Positions 29,258-38,256 of a stretch of 64,000 nucleotides of DNA are shown here, piece after piece. The stretch is from positions 310,001 through 374,000 of the forward strand of contig NZ_WKJD01000012.1 of NCBI RefSeq assembly GCF_009674665.1, read 5' to 3'. The first letter of the stretch is position 1; each line of letters starts with the position of its first letter. A program made the position numbers and the translations under genes. The notes under the pieces are model-generated. The model saw nothing but the letters and a program-made list of their open reading frames with translations, was not told the origin of the DNA and did not search any database. Origin of the DNA: Agromyces kandeliae (GTDB lineage Bacteria > Actinomycetota > Actinomycetes > Actinomycetales > Microbacteriaceae).

Positions 29258-31780
29258 TCAGTCGAAGGCCGCGGCCTGTTCCTCCTCGTCCATGTCGAGC
29301 GACAGCGTCGGGATCGACGCCGTGAGCAGCGTGCCGTCGGCACGCCGTGCACCGCGGACGTTCTGCATCGTCGGGGCACCGACGCGCCGCGCGCCGTGGC
29401 CGTCGAGGCGCACCGTCACGGGCGTGTCGGCGGTCACGACGACCTCCTCTCCGCGGACCTCGAGCAGCAGCGAGGCGTTCGGCCCGCCCGTCTCGAGCTG
29501 GAACCGGATGGCCTCCTCGGTCAGGTCGACCCTCACCCGCGCCCCGCGGATGGTGAGCCGGAACGAGAGCCGCTCCCAGCCGTCGGGGAGCCGCGGGTCG
29601 AACGTGAACCGGCCGTTGTGGTCGCGGAAGCCGCCGAAACCGGACACCAGTCCCGCCCAGACGCCGCCCGTGGAGGCGACGTGCACGCCGTCGGCCGCGT
29701 TGTGGTGCAGGTCGGCGAGGTCGACGAACAGCGCCGAGCGGAAGTAGCGCAGCGCCAGCTCGTGGTAGCCGACCTCGGACGCGATGATCGACTGGACCAC
29801 CGCCGACAGCGTCGAGTCGCCCGTGGTGAGCGGGTCGTAGTACTCGAAGTCGGCCAGCTTCTCCTCGGTCGTGAAGCGGTCGCCCTGGAGGTAGAGGGCG
29901 AGCACGACGTCGGCCTGCTTCAGCACCTGGAAGCGGTAGATGACGAGCGGGTGGTAGTGCAGCAGCAGGGGGAGCCGGTTGTCGGGCGTGTGCTCGAGGT
30001 CCCACAGCTCCTTCTCGAGGAATGCCGCGTCCTGTGGATGCACTCCGAGCATCTCGTCGAACGGGATGTGCATGTACGCCGCGGCGCGGCGCCAGCCGGC
30101 GACCTCGGCGGGCGTCACGCCGAGCCGCTCGACGAGGCGCTTGTGCGCGTGCGGGTCGAGCACCTGGAGGTTGTCGACCGCCCCGGCCGCGGCAGCGAGG
30201 TTCGCGCGCGCCATGACGTTCGTGTAGAGGTTGTCGTTCACGACGGTCGTGTACTCGTCGGGGCCGGTGACCCCGTGGATGTGGAAGACGTCGTCGGTGT
30301 TCGTGCGCCAGAAGCCGAGGTCCTCCCACATGCGGGCCGTCTCGACGAGGATGTCGATCGCGCCGCGCGCGAGGAAGTCCTCGTCGCCCGTCGCGGCCAC
30401 GTACTGGCAGAGCGCATACGAGATGTCGGCGTCGATGTGGTACTGCGCGGTGCCGGCCGCGTAGTACGCGCTCGACTCCTGGCCGTTGATGGTGCGCCAC
30501 GGGAACAGGGCCCCGTGCTGGTTCATCTCGAGCGCGCGGGCGCGGGCGGGCTCGAGCATCCGCTGCCGGAAGCGCAGCACGTTCCGCGCCACGATGGGCG
30601 CGGTGTAGCTGAGGAACGGCATGACGTAGATCTCGGAGTCCCAGAAGTAGTGGCCGCCGTAGCCGGAGCCCGACACGCCCTTCGCGGCGACGCCGCCGCC
30701 GTCGGTGCGCGCCGTGGCCTGGACGAGCTGGAACAGGTTCCATCGCGTCGCCTGCTGGAGTTCGGGCTGCCCGGCGATCTCGACGTCGGAGCGGGCCCAG
30801 AAGTCCTCGAGCCAGGAGCGCTGCTGCGCGAACAGCTCGGCCACGCCGATCTCGACTCCCCGGTCGAGCGTGCGCTCGGAGCGGTCGACGAGTTCGCGCG
30901 CCGGGACCTTCCTGGCCGTGTGGTAGCTGACGAGCTTCGTGATGCGGATCGGCACGCCCTGCCGCGCGCGGACGCGGTAGATGTGCTTGGCCAGGTCGTC
31001 GCCGATCGAGCTGCTCTCGCTGAACTCGTTGTCGGTCGTGATCGAGTGCTGCGCGCCGACCGCGATGGCCATCTTCGAGTTCGTCGTCTGGTAGCCGAGG
31101 ACGTAGCGGCCGTCCTCCGACTTCTTCTGCACGCGCGGCTGCAGCACGCGCTCGGTGAAGGTCTCGGCCTTGCGCGGGTCGAACGCGCCGGGCGCCTCCG
31201 TCACGCCGCCCCGGTACTCGTCGCGTCCGTCCTGGCGGTTCAGGATCTGGCTGGAGATCGTCACCGCCGCGTCGGCGTCGAGGAGCTCGACCTCGTAGTC
31301 GATGACGCCGAGGTGGCGGTCGGTGAAGCTCACCATCCGGCGGCTCGTGATGAGCACGCGCTTGCCCGACGGCGTGCGCCACTCGATCCGGCGGCTCAGG
31401 ACGCCGAGTCGGAAGTCGAGCCGGCGCTCGTACCCCATGATCTCGGCCTCGGTGAGGACGAGCGGCTCGTCGTCCACGTAGAGGCGGAGGACCTTGGCAT
31501 CCGGCGCGTTCACGATCGTCTGCCCGACGCGCGCGAACCCGAACGCCTCCTCGGCGTGCCGGATCGGCCACGTCTCGTGGAAGCCGTTGATGAACGTGCC
31601 GTGCACGTGGCCGTCCCGGCCCTCCTCGACGTTGCCGCGGAGGCCCAGGTAGCCGTTGCCGACTGCGAAGAGGGTCTCGGTGCGACCCATGTCGTCGACG
31701 CCGAACTCGGTCTCGACGAGCGCCCACTCGTCGACCGGGAAGATCGTGCGGTTCAGCGGATCGGTGTCGGCGAACCTCAT
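29258..31780 (-). CDS. Glycoside hydrolase family 65 phosphorylase (maltose/trehalose/kojibiose type)
   Basis: This 840-residue enzyme belongs to GH65, which reversibly phosphorolyses alpha-glucosides to beta-glucose-1-phosphate and a sugar. The N-terminal beta-sandwich begins with DEWALVETEFGV. The (alpha/alpha)6 catalytic domain has GYGGHYFWDSEIYVMPFLSY, and the general-acid Glu509 lies in TGPDEYTTVVNDN. VHVASTGGVWAGLVSGFGG near 690 is also typical. The ATG overlaps the stop of the upstream phosphoglucomutase by 4 bases and follows a strong AGGAGGA site. The partner enzyme converts its product to glucose-6-phosphate. Exact disaccharide specificity cannot be read. Confidence 0.93.
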   Translation of the reverse strand: MRFADTDPLNRTIFPVDEWALVETEFGVDDMGRTETLFAVGNGYLGLRGNVEEGRDGHVHGTFINGFHETWPIRHAEEAFGFARVGQTIVNAPDAKVLRLYVDDEPLVLTEAEIMGYERRLDFRLGVLSRRIEWRTPSGKRVLITSRRMVSFTDRHLGVIDYEVELLDADAAVTISSQILNRQDGRDEYRGGVTEAPGAFDPRKAETFTERVLQPRVQKKSEDGRYVLGYQTTNSKMAIAVGAQHSITTDNEFSESSSIGDDLAKHIYRVRARQGVPIRITKLVSYHTARKVPARELVDRSERTLDRGVEIGVAELFAQQRSWLEDFWARSDVEIAGQPELQQATRWNLFQLVQATARTDGGGVAAKGVSGSGYGGHYFWDSEIYVMPFLSYTAPIVARNVLRFRQRMLEPARARALEMNQHGALFPWRTINGQESSAYYAAGTAQYHIDADISYALCQYVAATGDEDFLARGAIDILVETARMWEDLGFWRTNTDDVFHIHGVTGPDEYTTVVNDNLYTNVMARANLAAAAGAVDNLQVLDPHAHKRLVERLGVTPAEVAGWRRAAAYMHIPFDEMLGVHPQDAAFLEKELWDLEHTPDNRLPLLLHYHPLVIYRFQVLKQADVVLALYLQGDRFTTEEKLADFEYYDPLTTGDSTLSAVVQSIIASEVGYHELALRYFRSALFVDLADLHHNAADGVHVASTGGVWAGLVSGFGGFRDHNGRFTFDPRLPDGWERLSFRLTIRGARVRVDLTEEAIRFQLETGGPNASLLLEVRGEEVVVTADTPVTVRLDGHGARRVGAPTMQNVRGARRADGTLLTASIPTLSLDMDEEEQAAAFD

Positions 31781-32637
31781 GCGCGGTCCTCCTGTTCTGG
31801 TGCGGCTGGTGCTGCGGCAGTCGGGGTCTGCGGGTCGGCTGCGTCGTTGAGGATGGCGGATGTCTCGCCCGCGCGGTCGAGGGCCGGGATGAGCTCGTCG
31901 AGCTCGTCGACGATCACGTCGGCCCCGAGCTCGGTGAGCGCCTCGCGTCCGACCCCGCGGTCGACGCCGACGACGAGCGCGAACGGACCGCTCGCGCCGG
32001 CCTTGACGCCGGATTCCGCGTCTTCGATCACGGCGCACTCCTCGGGCGCGAGGCCCAGGAGCTCGGCGGCGCGCTCGAACATGTCGGGCGCCGGCTTGCC
32101 GACGATGCCCTCGCGGGCTGCGACCGCGCCGTCGACCACGACCTCGAAGCGCTCGGCGAGTCCCGCCGCATCGAGCACCGCGGGCGCGTTCTTGGAGCTC
32201 GACACGACCGCGACGTCGCCGCCGGCGCGCTCGATCGCGTCGAGCAGCGCGACGCTCGCCGGATACGGCTCGACGCCCTCCTCGGCGAGGGTCGCGTTGA
32301 AGGCCTCGTTCTTCCGATTGCCGAGCCCGTGCACGGTCTCCTCGGTCGGCGCGTCCGACACCTCGCCCTCGGGCAGGCGGATGCCGCGGCTCTCCAGCAG
32401 CGACCGGACGCCGTCGTAGCGCGGCTTGCCGTCGATGTAGGCGAAGTAGTCGGCGTCGCGGTACGGCTCGGCCCCGTGCTGCTCGAGGAACGGCGCGAAC
32501 AGGCGCGCCCACGCGTGCATGTGCACGACCGCGGTCGGCGTCAGCACCCCGTCGAGGTCGAACAACCAGCCGCGGATGCCGCCGAGGTCGACGTCGTGGG
32601 GATCGACGGGCGCGTGCGCGTCGCGGGGGTGGGTCAC
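31777..32637 (-). CDS. pgmB: HAD-superfamily beta-phosphoglucomutase
   Basis: This 286-residue protein converts beta-glucose-1-phosphate to glucose-6-phosphate. The nucleophile motif FDLDGVLTPT lies at about 26-35, the second motif VVSSSKNAPAVL in the middle, and KPAPDMFERAAELLG and VIEDAESGVKAG complete the HAD core. TPTAVVHMHAW and the helical cap are like beta-phosphoglucomutases. A Pro/Ala-rich tail of about 30 residues follows the domain. The GTG at 32637 has AAGGA 7 bp upstream. It forms a two-gene operon with GH65, a common maltose/trehalose phosphorolysis pair. Confidence 0.9.
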   Translation of the reverse strand: MTHPRDAHAPVDPHDVDLGGIRGWLFDLDGVLTPTAVVHMHAWARLFAPFLEQHGAEPYRDADYFAYIDGKPRYDGVRSLLESRGIRLPEGEVSDAPTEETVHGLGNRKNEAFNATLAEEGVEPYPASVALLDAIERAGGDVAVVSSSKNAPAVLDAAGLAERFEVVVDGAVAAREGIVGKPAPDMFERAAELLGLAPEECAVIEDAESGVKAGASGPFALVVGVDRGVGREALTELGADVIVDELDELIPALDRAGETSAILNDAADPQTPTAAAPAAPEQEDRA

Positions 32638-32859
32638 GGGCGATCCTTTCGATCGGGGGCGGGTCGGGCGCCGGTGCCGTGGTGCAAGGCTAAGCCCGCA
32701 GTCGTCGGCGGCGCGAGATGCGGTCCCACTTCCGAGCGGATGCCAAGGGACTCCGGTGGCCGCTCGAGCCCCGTCGCTCGCGGCATCCGGACGATTCGGG
32801 CGCGTCGAGGACCTGTGTTAGTCTCGGTTGGCTGGTTCGCACCTCGTGCGAAGCGGTAT

Positions 32860-32946
32860 GCGCAAGTGGCGGAATAGGCAGACGCGCACGGTTCAGGTCC
32901 GTGTGCCCGTGAGGGCGTGGGGGTTCAACTCCCCCCTTGCGCACCA
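32860..32946 (+). tRNA. tRNA-Leu (CAG anticodon)
   Basis: A class II tRNA with encoded CCA: acceptor GCGCAAG pairs with CTTGCGC, anticodon arm CACGG-TTCAGGT-CCGTG, a long variable arm (GCCCGTGAGGGC) and T-arm GGGGGTTCAACTCCCCC. A candidate -10 TAGTCT (32819-32824) lies upstream. Confidence 0.97.
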
Positions 32947-32952
32947 CCGAGG

Positions 32953-32986
32953 AACGGCTCGATCCATATGGGATCGGGCCGTTTTC
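32953..32986 (+). terminator. Intrinsic terminator of tRNA-Leu
   Basis: ACGGCTCGATCC and GGATCGGGCCGT form a 12-bp stem (one T-G pair) with loop ATATG, followed by TTTT. It begins 7 bp after the tRNA CCA end. It is the most classical intrinsic terminator in the window. Confidence 0.88.
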
Positions 32987-33040
32987 GCGTTCCCGTCGCG
33001 ACCGGGTGGCACGCCGTCTCGGGCGAGCACCGTCCGCCGG

Positions 33041-33580
33041 CTAGCCCGCCCGCTGCTCGTGGATTCCCGTGCTGAAGCTCGACCCGTTGAGCTCGAGGTA
33101 CGCATGCCGCTCAGTGATCGAGATGGTCATCGCGTTCCGGCGCTCCAGCACCCCCGCGACATCGTCGACGAATCCCGGATCGAAGCTGACCAGCGGGATC
33201 TCCTCGGCGCGATGGATCCGCTTCCCCGCCCATGCCGCGGCGACCTTCGATGGATCGCGGTGCGTGTACACCGCTGCGCGGTCGGCGAGCTTGGCCCCGC
33301 GGTGGAGCCGTTCGGCGTCCGGCGCGCCGACCTCGATCCACGCGACCATGCGCCCGGTGTCGTCGCGCACGAGCACCGCGGGCTCGTCGGTGGCGGCGAT
33401 CCCCTCGCTGAACGCGATGCCCGGCTCGTACTCGAGGCAGTAGGCGAGCAGGCGGGTCACCATGAACGCGTCCGTCTCGGAGGGGTGCCGTGCCACGCGG
33501 AGGGTCAGGCTCTCGTAGCGGCCGCGGTCGACATCCGCCAGCTGCACATCGAACGTGTGGATCGTCGCACCGAGGGCCAT
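33041..33580 (-). CDS. YaeQ family protein
   Basis: This 179-residue protein matches the YaeQ family in length and sequence: ATIHTFDVQLADVDRGRYESL at the start, ARHPSETDAFMVTRLLAYCL, and GAPDAERLHRGAKLADRAAVYTH. The fold is a divergent PD-(D/E)XK nuclease-like structure; E. coli YaeQ was once linked to suppression of RfaH defects, and a firm function is lacking. The ATG at 33580 is divergent from the PAP2 gene, 60 bp away. Confidence 0.88.
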   Translation of the reverse strand: MALGATIHTFDVQLADVDRGRYESLTLRVARHPSETDAFMVTRLLAYCLEYEPGIAFSEGIAATDEPAVLVRDDTGRMVAWIEVGAPDAERLHRGAKLADRAAVYTHRDPSKVAAAWAGKRIHRAEEIPLVSFDPGFVDDVAGVLERRNAMTISITERHAYLELNGSSFSTGIHEQRAG

Positions 33581-33640
33581 GGTCCCCGAGCCTACGGGCG
33601 CGGCAGGGGAATCCTTCCGCCGCGCGATTATGCTGCGGGC

Positions 33641-34312
33641 ATGCGCCCGTTCCTCCGCTCGTTCGTGCTGCCGGCGCTCGGAGCGATCGCGGTCCTCGCG
33701 GCGGCCGGTCGGGCAGTGCGGCGCATCGGTGGCGTCGACCCCGTCGAGGACCGGGCGGTGCGCGCACTCCAGGCGAGGTCCGGCCACCGGCCGGACGACG
33801 CCGACCCCGAGGCGCGGGTCGAGCCGCCGGGGCCCCGTGAGCCGCTCGATCGGGTCACGCGCCCACTCTCGTGGTACTCGGGGGTGCCGCAGACGATCGC
33901 GAACGGCGCGATCTGGTGCGGCGTGACCTGGCTGCTCACGCGCGATCGGCGCTCCGCCGTCGCCCCCGGCGCCGCGCTCGCGCTCGAGACCGCCTGCTTC
34001 GTGGCATCCGCCGCCCTCGTCGGGAGGCCGCGACCCCGGGCCGTGTGGCGCCCCGAGCAGCCGCACGCCACGTCGTCGTTCCCATCCGGACACACCGCGG
34101 CATCCGTCGCGCTGCACACCACGCTCGCCGACCTGCTCGACCGGTACGGAGTCCGGGGCGCCCGCGTCCTCGGACCCCTGCTCCGGTACGGGATCCCCGG
34201 TGCCGTCGCGTTCTCGCGCGTGCACCGCGGGCAGCACCACATCACCGACACGGTCGCGGGCGCCGTGCTCGGGCGGTGGAGCGCAGGAGTCGTGCGGCGG
34301 GCGCTGCTCTGA
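33641..34312 (+). CDS. PAP2-family membrane phosphatase
   Basis: This 223-residue integral membrane protein carries type 2 phosphatidic-acid-phosphatase motifs: VGRPRPRAVWRP (motif 1 region), PSGHTAASVALH (motif 2) and SRVHRGQHHITDTVAG (motif 3). An uncleaved N-terminal helix (LRSFVLPALGAIAVLAAAG) starts the protein. The leading Lys of the classical KX6RP motif is not evident. Substrates in this family include phosphatidate, undecaprenyl pyrophosphate and decaprenyl-phosphoryl sugars; no particular one can be assigned. It begins with ATG 33641 and stands alone between divergent YaeQ and the lipoprotein gene. Confidence 0.88.
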   Translation: MRPFLRSFVLPALGAIAVLAAAGRAVRRIGGVDPVEDRAVRALQARSGHRPDDADPEARVEPPGPREPLDRVTRPLSWYSGVPQTIANGAIWCGVTWLLTRDRRSAVAPGAALALETACFVASAALVGRPRPRAVWRPEQPHATSSFPSGHTAASVALHTTLADLLDRYGVRGARVLGPLLRYGIPGAVAFSRVHRGQHHITDTVAGAVLGRWSAGVVRRALL

Positions 34313-34378
34313 CGTCTCGGCCGGCGCGAGCGTCCCGACCGTGATGCGATCGATATTCGCGCGACCTACCCTGTTCAC

Positions 34379-36250
34379 ATGGCACCCGTTCCGCGGCGCA
34401 CGGCCGCTCGACCCGCGATCACGTCGACGACTCGCCGGGGGGTTCGCGGCGGGCTCGCGGTGGCCGTCGTCGCCGCGATGACGGTGACCCTGAGCGCGTG
34501 CACCTTCGGCCAGGACGACGTCGACCGCGGCCCGATCGACGGCGGCGACTTCGCCGACGACGGCTGCACGAGCCTCGTCGTCGCGACCTCGTCGGAGAAG
34601 GTGAACATGCTCGACGCCCTGGCCGCGGCGTTCAAGGAATCGCCGGAGCACGCGGCGCTCGACGAGTGCGCGACGGTGCGGCCGGTCAACGTGTCGTCGG
34701 GCGACGCGACCCGGTTCCTCACCGCGGGCGGCGACTGGCCCGAGGAGGACACGCGTCGTTGGCCGACCCTGTGGTCGCCCGCGTCCACGGTCTGGACCGA
34801 GCGGGTCGCGGCCGCGTCATCCGCCTCGCTCGTCGGCGACCCGGTGTCGTTCACCCACACGCCGATCATCTTCGCGATGCCCGAGACGATGGCGAAGGCA
34901 CTCGGCTGGCCGGACGCCGAGATCGGCATCTCGGACTTCGAGCGACTGTGCTCCGACCCCGCCGGCTGGAGCAGCGCGGGCAAGCCGATCTGGGGTTCGT
35001 TCAAGATCTCGAAGACCAACCCGAACACGTCGACCACGGGCCTCTCGGCGATCCTGATGCAGTCGTACGAGGCGACCGGCAAGACGGCCGACCTCACCGC
35101 GGGCGACGTCGCGGCCGCCGAGGAGTTCTCGCGGGTGTTCGAGGAGTGCGTCATCCACTACGGCGACACCACCGGCAAGGTGCTGACGACGCTCTACGAC
35201 GAGACGCAGAACGGCGCCGGCGGTTCCGGCTACGTCTCGGCCGTGGCGCTCGAGGAGACCTCGATGCTCAACTACAACCAGGGCAACCCGGACTCGCACA
35301 CCGTCCAACCCGGGGAGACGCTGACGCCGCCGAAGGAGAAGCTCGTCGCGATCTACCCGTCGGGCGGGTCGATGTGGTCGGACAACCCCATCACCGTGCT
35401 CGGCGCCGACTGGGTGACCGAGGTGCAGCGCACGGCGGGGGAGGCGTTCGTCGACTTCCTCGACACCGAGCCGGCCCAGCGCATCCTGCCGGAGTACGGA
35501 TTCCGTCCGCTCGACGAGTCGGTGCCGCTCGGCGACCTGTTCACCGAGCAGTACGGCGTCGATCCCGCGGGGCCCGCGATCACGCTGCCGCGTCCGGCCG
35601 TCGACGTCGTGTCGGCGGCGCTCGACCAGTGGACGCAGATCCGCAAGCCGTCGTCCGTGCTCGAGCTGATCGACGTCTCAGGATCTATGGACGACGGGAT
35701 CGGGGACGGCCGGTCGAAGCTCGACGGCGCGATCGACGGCGCCCAGACGACGCTGGGCCACTTCCGCTCGACCGACGAGGTCGGCATGTGGGCGTTCACC
35801 ACCGGCGTGGACTCCACGGCGGGCGAGAACCTGATCGTGCTGCGGGACGTCTCGGCGCTCGGGTCCGATCGCGAGACCTTGAGCGCGTCGATCGACGACC
35901 TGCGCTACGCGAATCGCGAGGGCACGCCGCTGTACGACGCGATCGCCGTCGCCTACGACGAGATGACAGCGCGCGCCGAGCCGGGTCGCATCAACGCGAT
36001 CGTCGTGCTCTCGGACGGACAGGACACCGACTCGTCGATCTCGATCGACTCGCTGATCGCGAAGATCGGCGGATCCTCGCGGGAGGGCGGCGACGCGGCC
36101 CCGGTGCGGATCTTCCCGATCGCGTACGGCGAGGGCGCGGACACGGGCTCGCTGCAGCGGATCGCCGAGGCGACCGGCGGCCAGTGGTTCGACGCCTCGG
36201 ATGCCGCGAAGATCGACCTCGTGTTCGCCTCGGTCATCAACAACTTCTAG
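34379..36250 (+). CDS. Lipoprotein with solute-binding and von Willebrand A domains
   Basis: This 623-residue exported protein has a signal peptide ending LSAC with the lipidated Cys41. Residues about 60-400 resemble an extracellular solute-binding fold (VVATSSEKVNMLDALAAAFK, LWSPASTVWTERVA). A VWA domain follows from about 425 to 620 with a MIDAS DVSGSMDD near residue 431-438, YANREGTPLYDAI and VVLSDGQDTDSSIS. VWA domains bind metal and mediate protein contacts. The ORF is followed after 9 bp by a membrane protein that is probably its partner. The paired family is widespread in actinobacteria but has no established function. Confidence 0.85.
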   Translation: MAPVPRRTAARPAITSTTRRGVRGGLAVAVVAAMTVTLSACTFGQDDVDRGPIDGGDFADDGCTSLVVATSSEKVNMLDALAAAFKESPEHAALDECATVRPVNVSSGDATRFLTAGGDWPEEDTRRWPTLWSPASTVWTERVAAASSASLVGDPVSFTHTPIIFAMPETMAKALGWPDAEIGISDFERLCSDPAGWSSAGKPIWGSFKISKTNPNTSTTGLSAILMQSYEATGKTADLTAGDVAAAEEFSRVFEECVIHYGDTTGKVLTTLYDETQNGAGGSGYVSAVALEETSMLNYNQGNPDSHTVQPGETLTPPKEKLVAIYPSGGSMWSDNPITVLGADWVTEVQRTAGEAFVDFLDTEPAQRILPEYGFRPLDESVPLGDLFTEQYGVDPAGPAITLPRPAVDVVSAALDQWTQIRKPSSVLELIDVSGSMDDGIGDGRSKLDGAIDGAQTTLGHFRSTDEVGMWAFTTGVDSTAGENLIVLRDVSALGSDRETLSASIDDLRYANREGTPLYDAIAVAYDEMTARAEPGRINAIVVLSDGQDTDSSISIDSLIAKIGGSSREGGDAAPVRIFPIAYGEGADTGSLQRIAEATGGQWFDASDAAKIDLVFASVINNF

Positions 36251-36259
36251 GGGCGGCCG

Positions 36260-37315
36260 ATGGATGCCCGGTTCTTCGCCGCCGCCGACGGATACGTCGA
36301 CGACGCATCCGACGCGCTGCAGACGTCGCCGGTCTACGTCTCGACCGAGGTGGGCGGTGCGTCGGCCCTTCGGGACGCGCTGCTGGCGCAGGTCGGGGAC
36401 GACTCGATCGGGGTCGCGGTGTTCTCCGACAACGCCGCGCTCGAGGCACCCGGGCCCGAGATCCTGACCCGCCTCGCCGAGACGACGGAGTACGACACGA
36501 TCATCGTCGCGGTCGGCGACGACCTGTCGGCGGGTTCGTACGTGCTCGACGAGGGCGAGGCGATGCAGATCGCCAACCAGGCGGAGTCCGGGGCCGACAG
36601 CCTCGAGGTCGCGCTCGCCGAGACCGTTCAGGGCGTGCAGGCCGCTGCCGAGCCCGCCCCCCTGGTCGGCGGCGGAGACGGCGGCGGTGGGATCGTCCTG
36701 GGGCTCGTGCTCGGCGCGGCCGTACTCGTCGCGGGTGCCGGAGCGGCGATCGGGGCGATCCGTGCACGCCGGCGCCGCGCCCGCGGTGCCGGCGACGGGC
36801 GGCTCCCCGATCCGATCCGACGGCATGTGGCGACCCTGCGGTCGCTCGCCGCCGAGTACGCGCAGGTCGGTGCGCGCGGCAACGCCGGCGCGGCGCAGAC
36901 CGCGAACGACGTCGCGAGGATCGCCGTCAACGTCGAGGAGCTGTTCGCGAGGCTCGACCGCGCGGGCGGCGGCCAGCGCGGGATCGCCGCCATCGAGTAC
37001 GACGACAAGCTCCGCAAGCTCACCGCTGCGCTCGACCGCGACTACCTGCTCGACATCCTCACCCACCCGCACCTCTGGGACGACCCCGACGAGCGCGTGC
37101 GGGAGGTGCGCGACGCGGTCGTCGCCGTCTCGGACGAGCTCGTGCAGAACATCAAGCAGGTCAACGCCCGGCGCGGGCTGCACTTCCAGGTGTCGCTCGA
37201 CGGCCTCATCGGCGGGCGCAAGGAGTTGCGGGAGTGGGAGCGCGCATTCGAGCGTGCGGCGGGCGAGCGCGCGGCTGGCGACGGCGAGGGTCCCCCGCCG
37301 GGGGCGTCCCGCTGA
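36260..37315 (+). CDS. Hypothetical single-span membrane protein, partner of the VWA lipoprotein
   Basis: This 351-residue protein lacks a cleavable signal peptide. The N-terminal part (about 1-125) looks like a small alpha/beta domain (VYVSTEVGG, DSIGVAVFSDN, YDTIIVAVGDDLSAG), reminiscent of actinobacterial TPM/Rv1476-like membrane proteins, but this is tentative. A glycine stretch and a membrane helix (IVLGLVLGAAVLVAGAGAAIG, about 145-168) lead into a basic, then helical C-terminal region with YDDKLRKLTAALDRDYLLDI. It probably forms an operon with the preceding lipoprotein (9-bp gap). Function unknown. Confidence 0.75.
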   Translation: MDARFFAAADGYVDDASDALQTSPVYVSTEVGGASALRDALLAQVGDDSIGVAVFSDNAALEAPGPEILTRLAETTEYDTIIVAVGDDLSAGSYVLDEGEAMQIANQAESGADSLEVALAETVQGVQAAAEPAPLVGGGDGGGGIVLGLVLGAAVLVAGAGAAIGAIRARRRRARGAGDGRLPDPIRRHVATLRSLAAEYAQVGARGNAGAAQTANDVARIAVNVEELFARLDRAGGGQRGIAAIEYDDKLRKLTAALDRDYLLDILTHPHLWDDPDERVREVRDAVVAVSDELVQNIKQVNARRGLHFQVSLDGLIGGRKELREWERAFERAAGERAAGDGEGPPPGASR

Positions 37316-37431
37316 GGCGCCCGCAGGCACGGGTGGCCGGACGGCGTCGGCGGTCATCGACCGGGCCGCAGGTCATGTAGGCTCGACCAGCCGGGCGCGA
37401 GCGCGGCACCGGAGCGGCGGAGCCGCCCCAT

Positions 37432-37504
37432 GCGGATGTAGCGCAGTTGGTAGCGCGTCACCTTGCCAAGGTGAAGGTCGCGGGTTCGAACCCCGTCATC
37501 CGCT
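37432..37504 (+). tRNA. tRNA-Gly (GCC anticodon)
   Basis: A 73-base cloverleaf: acceptor GCGGATG with CATCCGC, D-arm TAGCGCAGTTGGTAGCGC, anticodon arm TCACC-TTGCCAA-GGTGA, and T-arm CGGGTTCGAACCCCG. Discriminator T, and CCA is encoded at 37505-37507. A TAGGCT -10-like hexamer lies at 37378-37383. Confidence 0.97.
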
Positions 37505-37620
37505 CCACGTCGATGCCCCGCCCGATCGTCGTCGTTCGCGACGCCGCGGAGCCCGTTCGTCGATCGCGCCGTCTAGTCTGGGGCGGGTCGACACGCCCGC
37601 GAACTGGGAACGAGGTGCGC

Positions 37621-38256
37621 ATGGGACGGATCAGCCGGATGATCGGCGTCGGCCTGCTCGCCGGGGCGAGCCTCGGGCTGGCCGCCTGCTCGGAATCCCC
37701 GGCGCCTCCGACGGCGAGCGACCCCGCGACATCCGCCGCCGACATGGCCGAGGCCGCCGCGTACTGCGAGCAGGAGGGCGGCGAGGTGCAGCAGCGCCAG
37801 CCGGCCTGGCGGACGAACCTGGATGAGGACGACTGGGTGCCCCTCGGCGACCCGATCGCGGTCTGCCGCTTCCAGACGCTCGAGGACGAGGCCGACTCGA
37901 GGATCTACGTCGACCTCGTCACGATCTCCTCGGACGAGCCCACGCTCGCCGCGCTCGCCTACCTGTCGCGGACCGGGATCCCCGACGATCCGCCCGGCAA
38001 CCCCGCCTCCGCGCTCTGCTCCTCCCTCGGCGGGACCACGAGCTTCGGCCCGAGCGCCGGCGGCGGGGGACTCACGGCGGCGGACGACCCCGACGATCCC
38101 GTCGTGGCGCCGTGCACGTTCGCCGACGGGTCGTTCATCGACGAGTGGGGCATCGCGTACTACGCCGAGGGGACCGTGCGCGGCATCGACCTCTCCAGCG
38201 TGTTCCGCTTCGACGGGTCGACGCTGCCGGAGGTGTTCCGAACCCCGTCGCGCTAG
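37621..38256 (+). CDS. Hypothetical secreted lipoprotein
   Basis: The 211-residue product has a type II signal peptide, MGRISRMIGVGLLAGASLGL, followed by lipobox LAAC. The mature region is unrecognised: AAAYCEQEGGEVQQRQPAW, then an acidic central part and a late EWGIAYYAEGTVRGIDLSSV. Four Cys residues in the mature part could pair. The start at ATG 37621 is supported by the signal peptide; an in-frame extension upstream overlaps tRNA-Gly and is not coding. A TAGTCT -10-like hexamer sits at 37574-37579. The gene is convergent with a YbaK-like gene, overlapping it by 4 bases. Confidence 0.75.
   Translation: MGRISRMIGVGLLAGASLGLAACSESPAPPTASDPATSAADMAEAAAYCEQEGGEVQQRQPAWRTNLDEDDWVPLGDPIAVCRFQTLEDEADSRIYVDLVTISSDEPTLAALAYLSRTGIPDDPPGNPASALCSSLGGTTSFGPSAGGGGLTAADDPDDPVVAPCTFADGSFIDEWGIAYYAEGTVRGIDLSSVFRFDGSTLPEVFRTPSR

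Noticed and set aside
37447-37620. Upstream extension of the lipoprotein gene over tRNA-Gly
   Set aside because: It would translate a tRNA; the signal peptide starts at 37621.
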